DNA from: Diphasiastrum complanatum
Lineage: Eukaryota > Streptophyta > Lycopodiopsida > Lycopodiales > Lycopodiaceae
NCBI GenBank assembly: GCA_029204225.1
Contig: CM055095.1
Location: 67,605,940-67,669,939, forward strand
Reading direction: 5' to 3'
DNA length: 64,000 nucleotides
Below, piece by piece: positions 15,001 to 27,000 of this stretch. A model generated the notes under the pieces. That model worked only from the letters and a program-made list of their open reading frames with translations, did not search any database and was not told where the DNA came from. Every line of letters begins with the position of its first letter. The first letter of the stretch is position 1. A program made the position numbers and the translations under genes.

Positions 15001-18000
15001 TCTCTAAAACCTTAAAGCCACCAATTGCTTATATTTAGGTCCAAAATTCCTAAATTTGACTCACATTTCATATCTGCTTTACAGCTTGATGGGGGATCAA
15101 ACAAGCATCCAGCAACATGATTGTTGCTTTCTGGCTAGCTTAGACTTACTAGAGAAAAATTCAAAATGGGGTCAATCCATTTTTTCTCTACACATTAGAG
15201 GTTTTGGCTCACTTTTGGAACATCCTACTGCTGATACCTCCTCTTACTTCATATCTTGCAGTTTCCATATGACGTCATGCCAATTACTCATTCTACCACT
15301 ATTTAGATGCCTTCATCTTCTTTACAGCATTGTAGTCTCTTTGGCAGCATCTCCAGCTAACACAAACGATATAGTAAACAGTATGGGAGGCATGCTTCGA
15401 TGCAGTCATGTCTCACATAAATTCTATGTAGGTCAACTTCATATCACCACTTTGATCTCTACTTCTATCTCACCCAAGCATGTTCGATCTCTAAGCACCC
15501 TCTTCCATCGTGGCTTGTTCTTTCTCTATCATTGTGGAACATACTATTTGTAAGCCTTGTTTTACAAGGTCTGGCTTCCAAGTTCCATCCCCAAACATCT
15601 CTCCTTATTTTTCTACTCTAGCTAAACTTGAAGATGCTTCCCATTCTTTCTTTTTCATATGCCATTCACATGATTTGTGCATATTTAACTCAAGTCTCCA
15701 GTTCTCTATAAATCTTTGTAAAAATCTCCTAGTGTTTGCTCTTCATTATCCATGCCATCAACTATTTTCATCATCCAGCGAAAATGAACAGGCTCCTACA
15801 AGAGAGTTGTCAACTTATTCTTGAGGACAATTATGCTTCAATGCTAGCATAACATTCTTTCTAGTATGCTGCACACTTGCCTTTGTGCTTTAAGTTTCAC
15901 AAATCCTGCTACGGCCACATTATGGAATTATGCAACATCAAAGGGTGTACAGCTGCTTTTGTAAAACAATATCGCTGTATACGTCTAGCCTGGGGTGCGT
16001 ACTTATTTTGTCAACATCATAGGATCATTTGAAAATCTGGTTATCTTATTCATTAGCCACGCTGCTCACTAATTCTCTCATGTGGCATTCTTATTGAATG
16101 TGCATGGCTTGGAAGAGTGTCCTCAACCAACTATTTTCATTCACATCATCATTGAGCAGCCATCCTTGTCAATTTTCAATTTTTGCAGGTTATTTTTCAT
16201 TTTGCCATATCACGACTTCTGTGGCATTAGCATCCTCGTTATTGTAACATCAGCATCTTCATTTTGTAGCATTGACATCTCCATATTGCAATATCAGCAT
16301 CCTTATTTCGCGGTCCACTTTCAGTATTTTCATTTTACAACATCAGCTTTCAAAGATTCGTCCTTATACTGACAATGAGTACACTATGTGTTTTGAATTG
16401 GGAAGATTTGTAGGCAAGTCACTTGTAAATTTTATGTAGAGTACCTGGACCCATGGGGTCACACAACTTAGCATCATTTAAACCTCCTAAAATACAACCT
16501 GAAAAGAAGGTATCAAGGTTGTGGCAGAGTTGGGGACTTAATCGATAGAACTGCAAGTGTCAATTAGTGAGACGGGTAAATTATTTGGGAGAGTAGCTCA
16601 ATAGCATAGCAAGCTCAGCATAGTGAGATATTATTTCATGATTTTGTCATACAGCAAGAGCTCTTTTTATCAATGAAGCTTCATTTCCTTTGGTTTTCAA
16701 TGTCTCTCTTTCTCGTTTCACTTTCTATGCTCTGTGAGATTTTGTTCATAAGTTAAATCTAATTGCAAAAGCCCAACCTATCCTTGTGCCATAGTTGTAG
16801 CGGATTACAATCCGCTGCAGTTGCAGAAATTAATCTTGGAGTATTTCCTACCACAAGGGGTAGGATACAAGAAAGCAACCGTGAAACAAGGATAGCACAA
16901 TGAATCTATTCTCTATAGTTTCTCCATGTCCATGATGATGAAAGCAAGATTTTTACGGTCCCCCTTAGAGAATTTCAAGGCAAAGCAAAAAAATTTCAAC
17001 GAAAAGTGATAAAAAGAACCTTTTTCTTTTTGAAACCCAAACCTTGATTTCCGTAGTGCGTTCTGGATCAGGGTTTGCAACCATGCCTTGTCGCATGTGC
17101 TTGTGAGGAAGAACTAAAAATTTGATGAGCAAAACAGCTGTAACCCCCTCCTTTGAGTTTCTACTTCACCCTAATTGAAGTGCTTCATCTCTTGGGTACC
17201 TTAATTCATCAGTAAGATTTCTTCACTGTAAGGCCTAATCTTCAAAAGGCTCCTGCTTTTCTACTTGCATGATTGAAACTTCCAGCAATCTTCTTCCCCC
17301 TTCCATCAGTTCTTGCTGTCAATTGTCCCTTACGCAGTTAGCATTCTCTGTCTGGATTTCATTTATTTACCAAGTTCAAGACATGTGACCTATTTGTTAT
17401 ATCTCGATAAAGGTGAGTTGAAATGTTGTGGTAGGTGCTAAGTGGCTGTGCTCAGAGTAGGATATCATTTCACCTTCTCAACTCCATCAAAAGCTGAGTC
17501 TTTTACCCAAAAATTGATCAGATGTAAAAGCTTTATTAAAAGGGTGTAGTGGGTGGCTCCAATCATTTCATCTTCTTAGGTGACCCATCAATTATTAAGC
17601 AGCAGCAGCTTCACCAGAGTCATAATGATAATGAACACAGCTTTGGGTAGATAAGCAAGTAAAAAAAATGAAGGCTCCTTCATAAGTTATAACTAATCCT
17701 TCAATAACAGAGAATTACTCACAAAACTTGGAAAGACTTACTTCATTTGGAACACTAATAGGCTCCTTTGGAATGTCGGACAGAGAGAGACAAGGAACAG
17801 CCTTCAGCGCTTCAGGAGGATCAGGAGTTTCTTGTCGTCTCCTAAGCTCTTCTGTTGCACGGGCTAACTCTGCAAGGTCCTCCTCGGTCATACTTGCTTT
17901 CACTTGCTCAAGTCGTTTGCGTTCAAAATTTTCATCTTGTGCTGCTTTCTCTCCATCTGGCTGAAACATTCCAAAAATAATTTAGATCCACCTCTCCCGA

Positions 18001-21000
18001 GTACTATCTGAGAAGAACAATTCGTAAAAACTTCACTCCAATCTAAGTTAGGATTAAATGGCAGCTGAACCTGGTGGAGAGGTCAAACTCAAGATCTCCC
18101 TGATTACCATACCTGTAGCTCTACAGTCACACGATGTTGATTATCCAGAATGTACGTTTGAATTAATGGTGAGAAAACTGCCTTTGTGCCCTCTGCTGCC
18201 AAACGTGCTTTCAACGCAGCTAAAGGCTGGGAAAATTTTAAAGGCTCAAATGGATCTCCACCATACAACCATTTTCCCTGCATAAGCAAATAATACGAGT
18301 CAATGTATGTATGCTCACTGCCAAAGAAAGGTGTCTAGCATATTTTGAGGTTGGAAACACAGATACAGGTTGGTCGTAGAATAACTCGCACACTAGATTG
18401 ACAATAAGGGTACAAGGGATGAGTAGAAAGAGGATGAAGACAAAAATGAATGTACAACAAGACATCAGCAAGCCAAAATAGTCTTGATTGGAAAAAAAGA
18501 GAATATTACGGACCACAGAACGAAGCATCAGCGACAAGCCTCTTGGAAAAGAGCCTGTATTGTTTTCTCGCAATGAGAACTCAATTGTGTTCATTGACGA
18601 CTCCACAGCTTCATCCGTAAAGCCCTCCTCTATGAGCCCCCTTAAGGTTGAAAAGATTAACTCTTCAACACGGGGAATATCATCATGGGAAACACCCTTA
18701 AGTCCCACACTGAATTGTGGCTGAAGCAACTCATCTTCGATGCCACCACCTACAAGGGCTTCTCCTAACCCACTTTCCAGCAATGCTTTCCTCAAAGGAG
18801 ATGCGGGAGTCCCCAGCATCAAATGATCCAAAAATCCCAGTGCTAACTCTGTCTGCAGATCCAGAGGGTTTTCTGAAAGCAACCAATTTAAACATACCAT
18901 GTGCTTTTTCTTGGTGTCACCAGCCTCACCTACAGGAAACTTTGCCACAACCCTTTTGGGTTCAGAAAACAGCTTCTGAACCTTCACTTCTGAATCCTCG
19001 GCTGCAGAATTCCTTTGGAACTCCCTTAAGTAACCTGGACTTAACATTTTTCAACAGTCAGTCACCAAACGTCAACAGCAAAGCAGAATAAGGCCGAAGT
19101 ATTAACCTTAATGCAGTCGATCACAAAGTGACACAAGGATAAGTGTAGGAGGAACAAAAGTTTAGTTGAATGTTCAAGTGCAAAACAAGTTTGTCTATGG
19201 ATCTCATAATAACAAACATTTAAGCTCATTGACTTGAGTGTCTTTCCAGGTTTACCTGCCAAGATTCACAGCCAGATTTTTTCAACTTTTTGTGAGAAAC
19301 TCTAACATGAACAAATTACAAGACTAAGTGGTCAGTAGTAATGCTTTAGAATTTGCAGTGCCGATTATCAATTCAAAAATATTGTACAGACCCAAAAATC
19401 TCCATATTATAATGAATAAAAGTGTCAAGTACAGTCCTACTTGTCTTGACAAAGCCAAACTGGCTACACGGCATTCCTAAATCATGTAAACAAGTGTGTG
19501 TGTCTATCCAAACCTAGTGAAAAACAATTGGCTAGTCTTGATACCACATAGTACTTATACACCTTGAGCCAGTTGTGGGATGAACAAAGCTGGAGTGGTA
19601 AAAGCCACTCTAAAGTGCAGGAAGAATTTAGAAAGCTGAAAGAATAAGAGCCAATGCAGCCAAGAATGAAAGTATTTTTCTGTACCCATTAAACTGATAT
19701 ATGCTTGCATGAGCTTTTTGAGGTGTACACCTCAGTCATCAGAAATAGAAACTTTGTGGTCTTCCAGTGTTGTCACTTATGCTCCCACAAACTGATTGTT
19801 TTCATTGAAGAGCGACATTGCAAAAGAGCTCTTATCCAGTACAAGCGACATTGCAAAAGAGCTCTTATCCAGTACAAGTGAAGTAAAACAATGCGGATTC
19901 CGGAAAATCATGAGTACAAACCACTCTGTCATTGCAGATGGCTCAACAAAATATTTACAAATTGTTAGATGCTCGCTTTGATTGGAAAAACTCCATGCAT
20001 TGCATGCCTTCAATCTTCAATGAGGTAAGCTGCAGATGGCTGACTTTGAGCTTACCTTATCACAGCACAGTTTGTGCATACCAACAATAACGACAAAAGA
20101 CATTCAGTGGCAAAGAAATCGTAAAAGATTCAAACAATTTGATTCAGGAATGTTCTGGCCACCACAATTGTTGATCTCAAGATGCAGAATAGGAAAAGAT
20201 GTGTTCTTTGAAAAAGTGGAACATGGACGTTGCCAGATTGGAAAGAGAGCAGTTCGGCATTGCTGGCAGCTCAAACAGATCCTATGAAAGTGAAAAGCTC
20301 AACTTTCTTTTCTATCAAAAACCTTCTGAACTTTGCTGCTATATTCAAAACAAAATTGTCTGCATGTTTGGACATTCACTAAGTCATGGCTTCAACGATG
20401 TGGCATATCAAAATTGTGGTGCTTGGCTTCTCTCCTCAGTAATATATTTTTCAGCTGTCTCATGATCAGGATTCAGCTAATATACTTTAGTGTTTGATTG
20501 AAATAAAACACTTTATCAACAACCTCTGTAATACATTAACCTGTGAAATTCATTTGAAGCAATAGAACTGACGTAGGCATATTGAAAGAAGATTATGGAA
20601 CAACATAGGATCAAAAAGCAACGCACCACTGATTATCCTCAACCTCTCATTTGGATCATCATTTCCGTAAAACCATATACGAGCATTACTAGGATGATAA
20701 AACTTCCGGTGAAAATCCTGTAAATCGATCAAGTAAAGTTAAATGCAACAGATCATCACAAAGATATGATTCCTCCAAATTGCACAGGACTCAATACATA
20801 TTTCATACACAGAATTGAAATATGTTATTCCAAATTCAATCAAGTATGCCTGTAGCCCATAGTCTACAACACCAGCATTTCTCTTCATGTAAATTTTTCA
20901 TCCAGCTTAAAATTTGTACCCTAAACCATCGCAAACTATTGCATCAATACCCAAAAATAATTGCTATCATAGTTTTCAGAACTTGCTTAAGTTGGTGCTA

Positions 21001-24000
21001 CAAAAGACAAAAATCAGAACCTATCAGCAACACTCAAATTCAAGAAGATAAAGTTAAATGTGAGCACGGTGTATAAGTGGCAATGTATTGGGGCCAAGTA
21101 TACAGATTTGTCAATGGAGGCGGAGGGGCACAAGAAAGGCCTTCGCATTAGAAGGAACCCCATGGAGAGTTGTATAGGAAGAAGGTCAGGAAGTCTCCTA
21201 TTCTCAACTTCCATATAAGCTCTCTTCTTGCAACGAAGTAAGGAGTAATATTGCTTCTTGGTCTCTTGAAAAAGATGTGGAGAGGAGGTTTGAGTGTGGA
21301 TGATTTCCTAAGGAAATTCCTTGCATACCGCACCATATCAAGTATTACGAGGAAAAGTGCATCTTCGTTTCAAAAGGTGTCTTGAACTTGGGACCAAAGA
21401 AACTTCGGATACCAACCTAACCAACTAACCAACCTCGGAGATACAAGGGAAAGTGAAGCAAGATGGCTTATAAGACTTAGAAGGGAAGGAGATGGATGTT
21501 GCAATATGGGTAAAGATGCAAGTAAGCAGCCTGTGTATCCAAGGAGCTTTCATAAGGGGGAAAGAAGGGAACAAAGAGAGTCCCAATATAAAGGGGGGGT
21601 GTACGAGGAACCAAACGTATATCATGCCATGCAATCAAATCAAAGGAGGGGCTGATGGTGGATGCAAAGAAGAAAGGCCAAGTCAGAATGAGATACAAAT
21701 GATCAGATAGGGTGGCAGGAGAAATTGTGAAATCTGAGATGTGGAATGAAAAATAGTGATCCCACAGGGTAGTTAACTACACTATGATACACTGTGACCT
21801 CCACTATGTGGGTGACAAGTGAAATCACTTGATATCCAAAAAATTGCACGCGTATACTTATGGAATCCAATGTTAAAATACACCAAATCAAAAGATCGAC
21901 ATGCATTGTTTACTAGACTCTAGAGTCTCGGGAAAGAGAACAATATGAATAGGCAAGCATAGAATTCAATGGATCCACAACCCTAGCAAACGCATGCAAG
22001 ATCCTCAAGCTAAGAAGGACTGTTGTTCTCAGTGCCACAATGTCACAAACCTACAACATCCAAGAGCAATGGCCATCTCAAAGATTAGAGAAGAAACTAC
22101 CTTGACCCATAAGTTAATTATGATTGTAAGGGGTTTGGGGACCTCATGTGCATATGGTCATAATTAATGGTTGGAGGCCTAAAACTCATGATGGTGGAAT
22201 TTTATGGGTCTATCAGTGAATCATAGGTGTTAAATTTACACAAGCTAGTTTGATTTTTCCACTTGTAAATTGTAATGTGGCCATGTTGTGGGATGTCACA
22301 CATGCCAAAAAGTATAGGATACTCTTCATAAGTCTTATTCCTAACCTAGCTTTGGAATGGCACCTTTGAAATGAGGCCAAATTGTGCATAGATAGGCTAG
22401 AGAGATTCTAGGAGCTAAAAATAGCAGTTTTTACATTGTTTTGGATCTCAAGATCTCGACCCCCAATTAGGGCGGATCTTATGAGAGAACCAAAGTCTCC
22501 AAACAAGCTGCCATCTATAAGCTTCCTCTCTAACTGTATGCCATGTTGGAATATCAATCCACACTCTAGAGAGAACTGTCAAACAGGGCGGATAGCTCAG
22601 TGGTAGAGCATCCCATCCGGTATGAGGGAGGTCCTAGGTTCGAATCCTAGTCTGTCCATCCATATTATGATTTATGGATTTCTAACATGGTATCAGAGCC
22701 AAGTTAGACCTAACAGTTCATGGTGTCAAAGCCATGGTTAGGTGGCCCAAGTTGTGGGGCAGGTGACAGCTAGGACCCCAACCCAGTGTGGCTTGAGGGG
22801 GGGTGTTGGAATATCAATCCACACTCTAGAGAGAACTATCAAACAGGGCGGATAGCTCAGTGGTAGAGCATCCCATCCGGTATGAGGGAGGTCTTGGGTT
22901 CGAATCCTAGTCTGTCCATCCATATTATGATTTATGGATTTCTAGCATGCCAAAGTTCAAAGACATCATCTCTCGTATCATCAAGGCTACACAACATGGG
23001 TCTTCATATGTGATTAGAGAATGATGTGTCATGTATGTGTCTCGATATAAGCAATAGTAACTTCCCCTGATCATGTAGTATGTTGGGAATCCAAACATGG
23101 AATGGTTGTCATGATTCATCCTTAATTTCTCCAAGTGTACAGATCTGACAGATCTTGCCCTCTCTGGATAAAAACGTCCTATCTCAATATGTAGCCGATG
23201 TCTAAACTATCCTAGTATAAATCGAAAGCCATGTGATAGACCAATATTTAGGTATCTAGGGCAAATAGGACAGCCCGCAATCAACCTCCAAAAACAAGAT
23301 TTATAGTAGAGAGGTTCCACCCCAAACTGTCCATCCCAAACTTTATGCCAATACGACCTGTATATACGTTGGTGAATATGGTGGTGCATGCCCTTTAGAA
23401 ACAATGATAAAGAGATACCAAGAGAGTCAAGTATAGGTACTGCCTAGGAATACCATGAGAGATGGAAACACTGACTATGCAATATTCGTGATGACAGGCA
23501 AGCCGTGTAGGGATATTTGGTCTCATTGATATCCATCTGTGCCACCATGAAAAGGACTTCAAGGTACGCATATGAAGAGACTACCTCCAAGGTGTGGCCA
23601 TCCCATAAAAGCTCATGTCTCTGCATGAATGCAGGTGAGATATTGAAGACCATAACTTGGTCTTCGCAATGTTCACTGTCAATCCCTAATGTGAACAAAA
23701 ATAACATAGTACATCCAAGTGTCTCTGTAATCCATCTCTAGACCTCAACATGTGTACTACATCACTGGCATAAAGCAAAATAGAAATCAACAGATCATAT
23801 AAAATACATCCCTCTCCTCCATCCTGCCAATTTTTCCTCTCCAGCTCATCAAGATAAAGTCCAAACAAGGTAGGAGAGAGTGAGCATCCCTACTTCACTC
23901 CAATGGTACTATCAACTGACAGTGTGATAACCTCCTCTGATTGGAATCTCTCACATAGAACCATAATGGCCAATAATGTATGTGATTGGAAATCAAGGTC

Positions 24001-27000
24001 CTCTAATCTCTAGATAAGTAAATGTCTCGAAACAGAATCAAAAGCCTTTCGAAAATCCACAAAACAACAATATACCTGCTCACATCTGGATCTAGCCTCC
24101 TCAATAATCGATCTCACTGTGAAAACATGGTTGGTACACGGATAGAAAAAGACTAGCAAGAAGCAAAGAAAAATGTTAAAATGACTCCTAACTAGAAGGA
24201 GCCCATGAGGTAATCTACCACAAAATCATCAACGGCCGCCACTGTGTGGGTGACAGGTGAAAACACTAGATGAAGGCCACTGAAGTAGACCATTGAAAAT
24301 GGCCAGCTCATGAGCTTCTCCTAGATGTAAGAAATGCTCGCCATGATCTTTAATAGGCATGTCCTCTTCCGCAGAGTGCCTCAAAACACCTAGCTCATCA
24401 GCTCATCATTGTCTGAAAAGATGCCCTCTATCAGAGAATCTGATAATATATGTTGAAAGGTTTGTGTACGGTGAGTCATTTCTATCTATTGAGTGAGAAG
24501 ATGTGCATGGTGGAAAATAGCACACTACAGTATGATATCTCTATCTAAGTCTATATTCGTCCTTTGAGTCAAATCCAACGGTATATGGCTTGATTTTCCC
24601 CTTACACTATCTCTAGGCCACTCTGAATAACATTTCTATATAACTCTCATGTGTCTTTGTGAGAAATAGAAGATCTCCACTATCTATGAACTCTATCAAA
24701 ACACCTGCTGAGGATGAGGTATTCTTTCCGTTATAGTTCCAAACACCAAAACATAATGAAGATGGGTGGGTCTCCAGGTTGCTCCCACAGCCAGAAGACC
24801 CAAAACCATATTTCTTACCATCAATATATTTTACTTGGCCATCCTTGTAAAATACTTTCCTTCCTGATGGTTTGGCTTCTTTAAACAGATTTTTTCCGTT
24901 CTGACACTTGAAAGAAAGTAAGATCGCCATCCAGTGTTACGAGACCGTAACAGTACCGACCCAACAGTACTTCTAGGTGCAGCTAACCACCGGAGGCAGA
25001 GGACAGTGTGAGTCAGAGGCATGCATGCATACCATGCAGTAGGTATGAGGGCCATTAATGCCCATGCAGACACATGCGTGATAGTAGGGGGCCATGCAGT
25101 CCTTCAGTGATGGGTTAGGACCCCACATGTATCAATAACCCATGCATGCAACATGAATGGTGGGTGTCAACAGCAACTACCACCTACCACGTCCATGCAA
25201 CCTCACACTGGGCTAAAGGGGGAAACTATAAGAGAGTGCATTGGCTGGGTGGATCAGACTAGCTTTGCCTTCTTCGTGGTTATGTTGTTCCTAACATCTA
25301 AGAAGACACGGGTGCGTTTCAACTTGTTCTTTAACCTCAATGTTGATCGTCTCTCCTCGAGGTTTTTAGAGCAAATGATCAACGTGACTGGATGACTCCA
25401 TACCTACCTAACACTAATCTACACCGCAAATAAGTATTGGGATGATTAGAGATACCAATTTCTAAACTAGTGGAATTGTCCTCGATAAGTTCAATTTTGT
25501 AGTATTAACAAGAAATATAAATTGTGTGAAAGTTGTCACGGTACATTAGTATTATTTTCCACAATATTAGTATTATTTCCACATCAATTCACTATTGAGC
25601 TCTGTCTGTTCTTGAGCTATTTGATGGTAAAAGTATGAGTTGAATGAAGTTGGTACAACACCATTCTCAGTTTATACACTTTTTTTGTGAATTTATTGAT
25701 TATTGTAGTGATTAAGACATTGTGTACTACGACCATACAAATTCATGTGATGTTGTTAACCAAATCTCGTAAAGGGAGCATTGTAGACTTGGAATTTCTA
25801 CAACAAGGAAAATGAATCAAATAAAAAAGCATTCACACCTGAAACTCATGAAAAGTAAGATCTGGAATTGCATTAGGATCCCCTCCACTATCAACACTGT
25901 AAGCATTTTCTGGAAATACAGCCTGCAAGTTACCCGATTTAATACATTAGTTGTCAATTGTCAAACAAATGAAATAGCAATTGTGATACATCGCTCAATT
26001 TTTGTGATATGCATAAGTTGTTAAAGCCCACGGACTGGAGGATTACTCTAGGGCAAGCCTTAATAATCACCAAAAAGCGTGAAGTAAATGCAAAATGAAT
26101 CACACAATGTGAAAGAGAAATATAAGGAGAAGAGGTATGCAAGCATTACTAATGACCAAAATGCATGGAGTAAATGCAAAATGAATCGCACAATGTGAAA
26201 GAGAAATATAAGGAAAAGAGGTATCGCTAAATGATTCCATGTCAATGGTCCAAATTGCTTTGACAACACACTATTCTCCATACTCATTTATGCACTTCTT
26301 CATTGAGACTCCATAAGAAATGAGATTTTTGGGATATGGGCATTTTTCAAGCAAAAATCTGTTATTTCAACTAGCATCAAAACAGTAAAAAAAACACTTC
26401 CACAATGTACACAAAGACTACTCCTTAACTGGCGGAGATGGCGGGGGTGCCCAACCTCAAACAACCTGTAAAGTACGTTGGGTAAGTTATGTGTCCTTCA
26501 TCACGATTCGATGCAACATTGGGCTTGACCAGAAGACCAAGAGATGGCTCATCCATAGCAGAATTCTTGACCAAGCAAGCTCAAAAAACTAAAAAGAAAT
26601 TACAATATCTTGCAAGGCTTTGAGACCAGTTTGAAATGGATATACGCATTGAACCCTTCTCCAATCAAACTCTCCGAATTTATGGATGAGTATAATCATC
26701 AGAAGATCATGAGACATGCCAAAGACATTAAGAGTTGGCTTCAATAAAAAAACATTTCATCCAAACATCAGAAGCAAACGAATGAGCCATTTACAAGAAA
26801 AACTTCATATGCTAGACCTCTAGTGTGCAAAATGCTTATTAGTGAGCTGAAACAGTGCCAATTCAGTAATATCGAAGTTAAATTAAGATAAAGCCCAAAA
26901 ATAAACACGTAAAGTGAAACATTTATAAGGTCCACTCACAAGAAATCAAAAAAATACAATTTTGATTTCTTCTCCCACTTCTCCAAAGGCTTGGGAGTAG

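Larger units (their letters stand above)
22544..22947 (+). mobile_element. TRIM-type miniature LTR element with tRNA-like LTRs
   Basis: An intact 404-bp element. It has two 144-bp direct LTRs (22544-22687 and 22804-22947) beginning TGTTGGAA and ending TCTAACA or TCTAGCA, which differ at four positions, all transitions. A tRNA-Met primer site TGGTATCAGAGCC directly follows the first LTR, and a purine tract GAGGGGGGG directly precedes the second. The element is flanked by a perfect 5-bp target duplication TGCCA (22539-22543 and 22948-22952). The 116-bp interior codes for nothing, so it must have been mobilised by other elements. Each LTR contains a 72-nt tRNA-like sequence. Removing the element and one TGCCA restores a LINE reading frame across the site. 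Confidence 0.93.
22441..24930 (-). mobile_element. Decayed LINE (non-LTR retrotransposon) in PREP intron 5
   Basis: Read on the minus strand. An endonuclease-like segment near 24800-24610 (SSAGVLIEFIDSGDLLFLTK followed by THES) resembles the start of LINE ORF2. A reverse transcriptase follows from about 24148: TNHVFTVRSIIEEARSRCEQ, YCCFVDFRKAFDSVSRHLL, GCSLSPTLFGLYLDELE, then LLYASDVV in place of YADDVV. C-terminal sequence continues to about 22450 (FELWHTVREEAYRWQL) and is interrupted by the TRIM at 22544. Several stops and frameshifts and the changed catalytic Asp make it inactive. A connecting part between the endonuclease and RT is missing or too degraded to read. Confidence 0.82.

Noticed and set aside
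22586-22917. Two functional tRNA genes
   Set aside because: The abnormal anticodon arm and their position inside LTRs of a transposon make working tRNAs unlikely; kept as tRNA-like modules.
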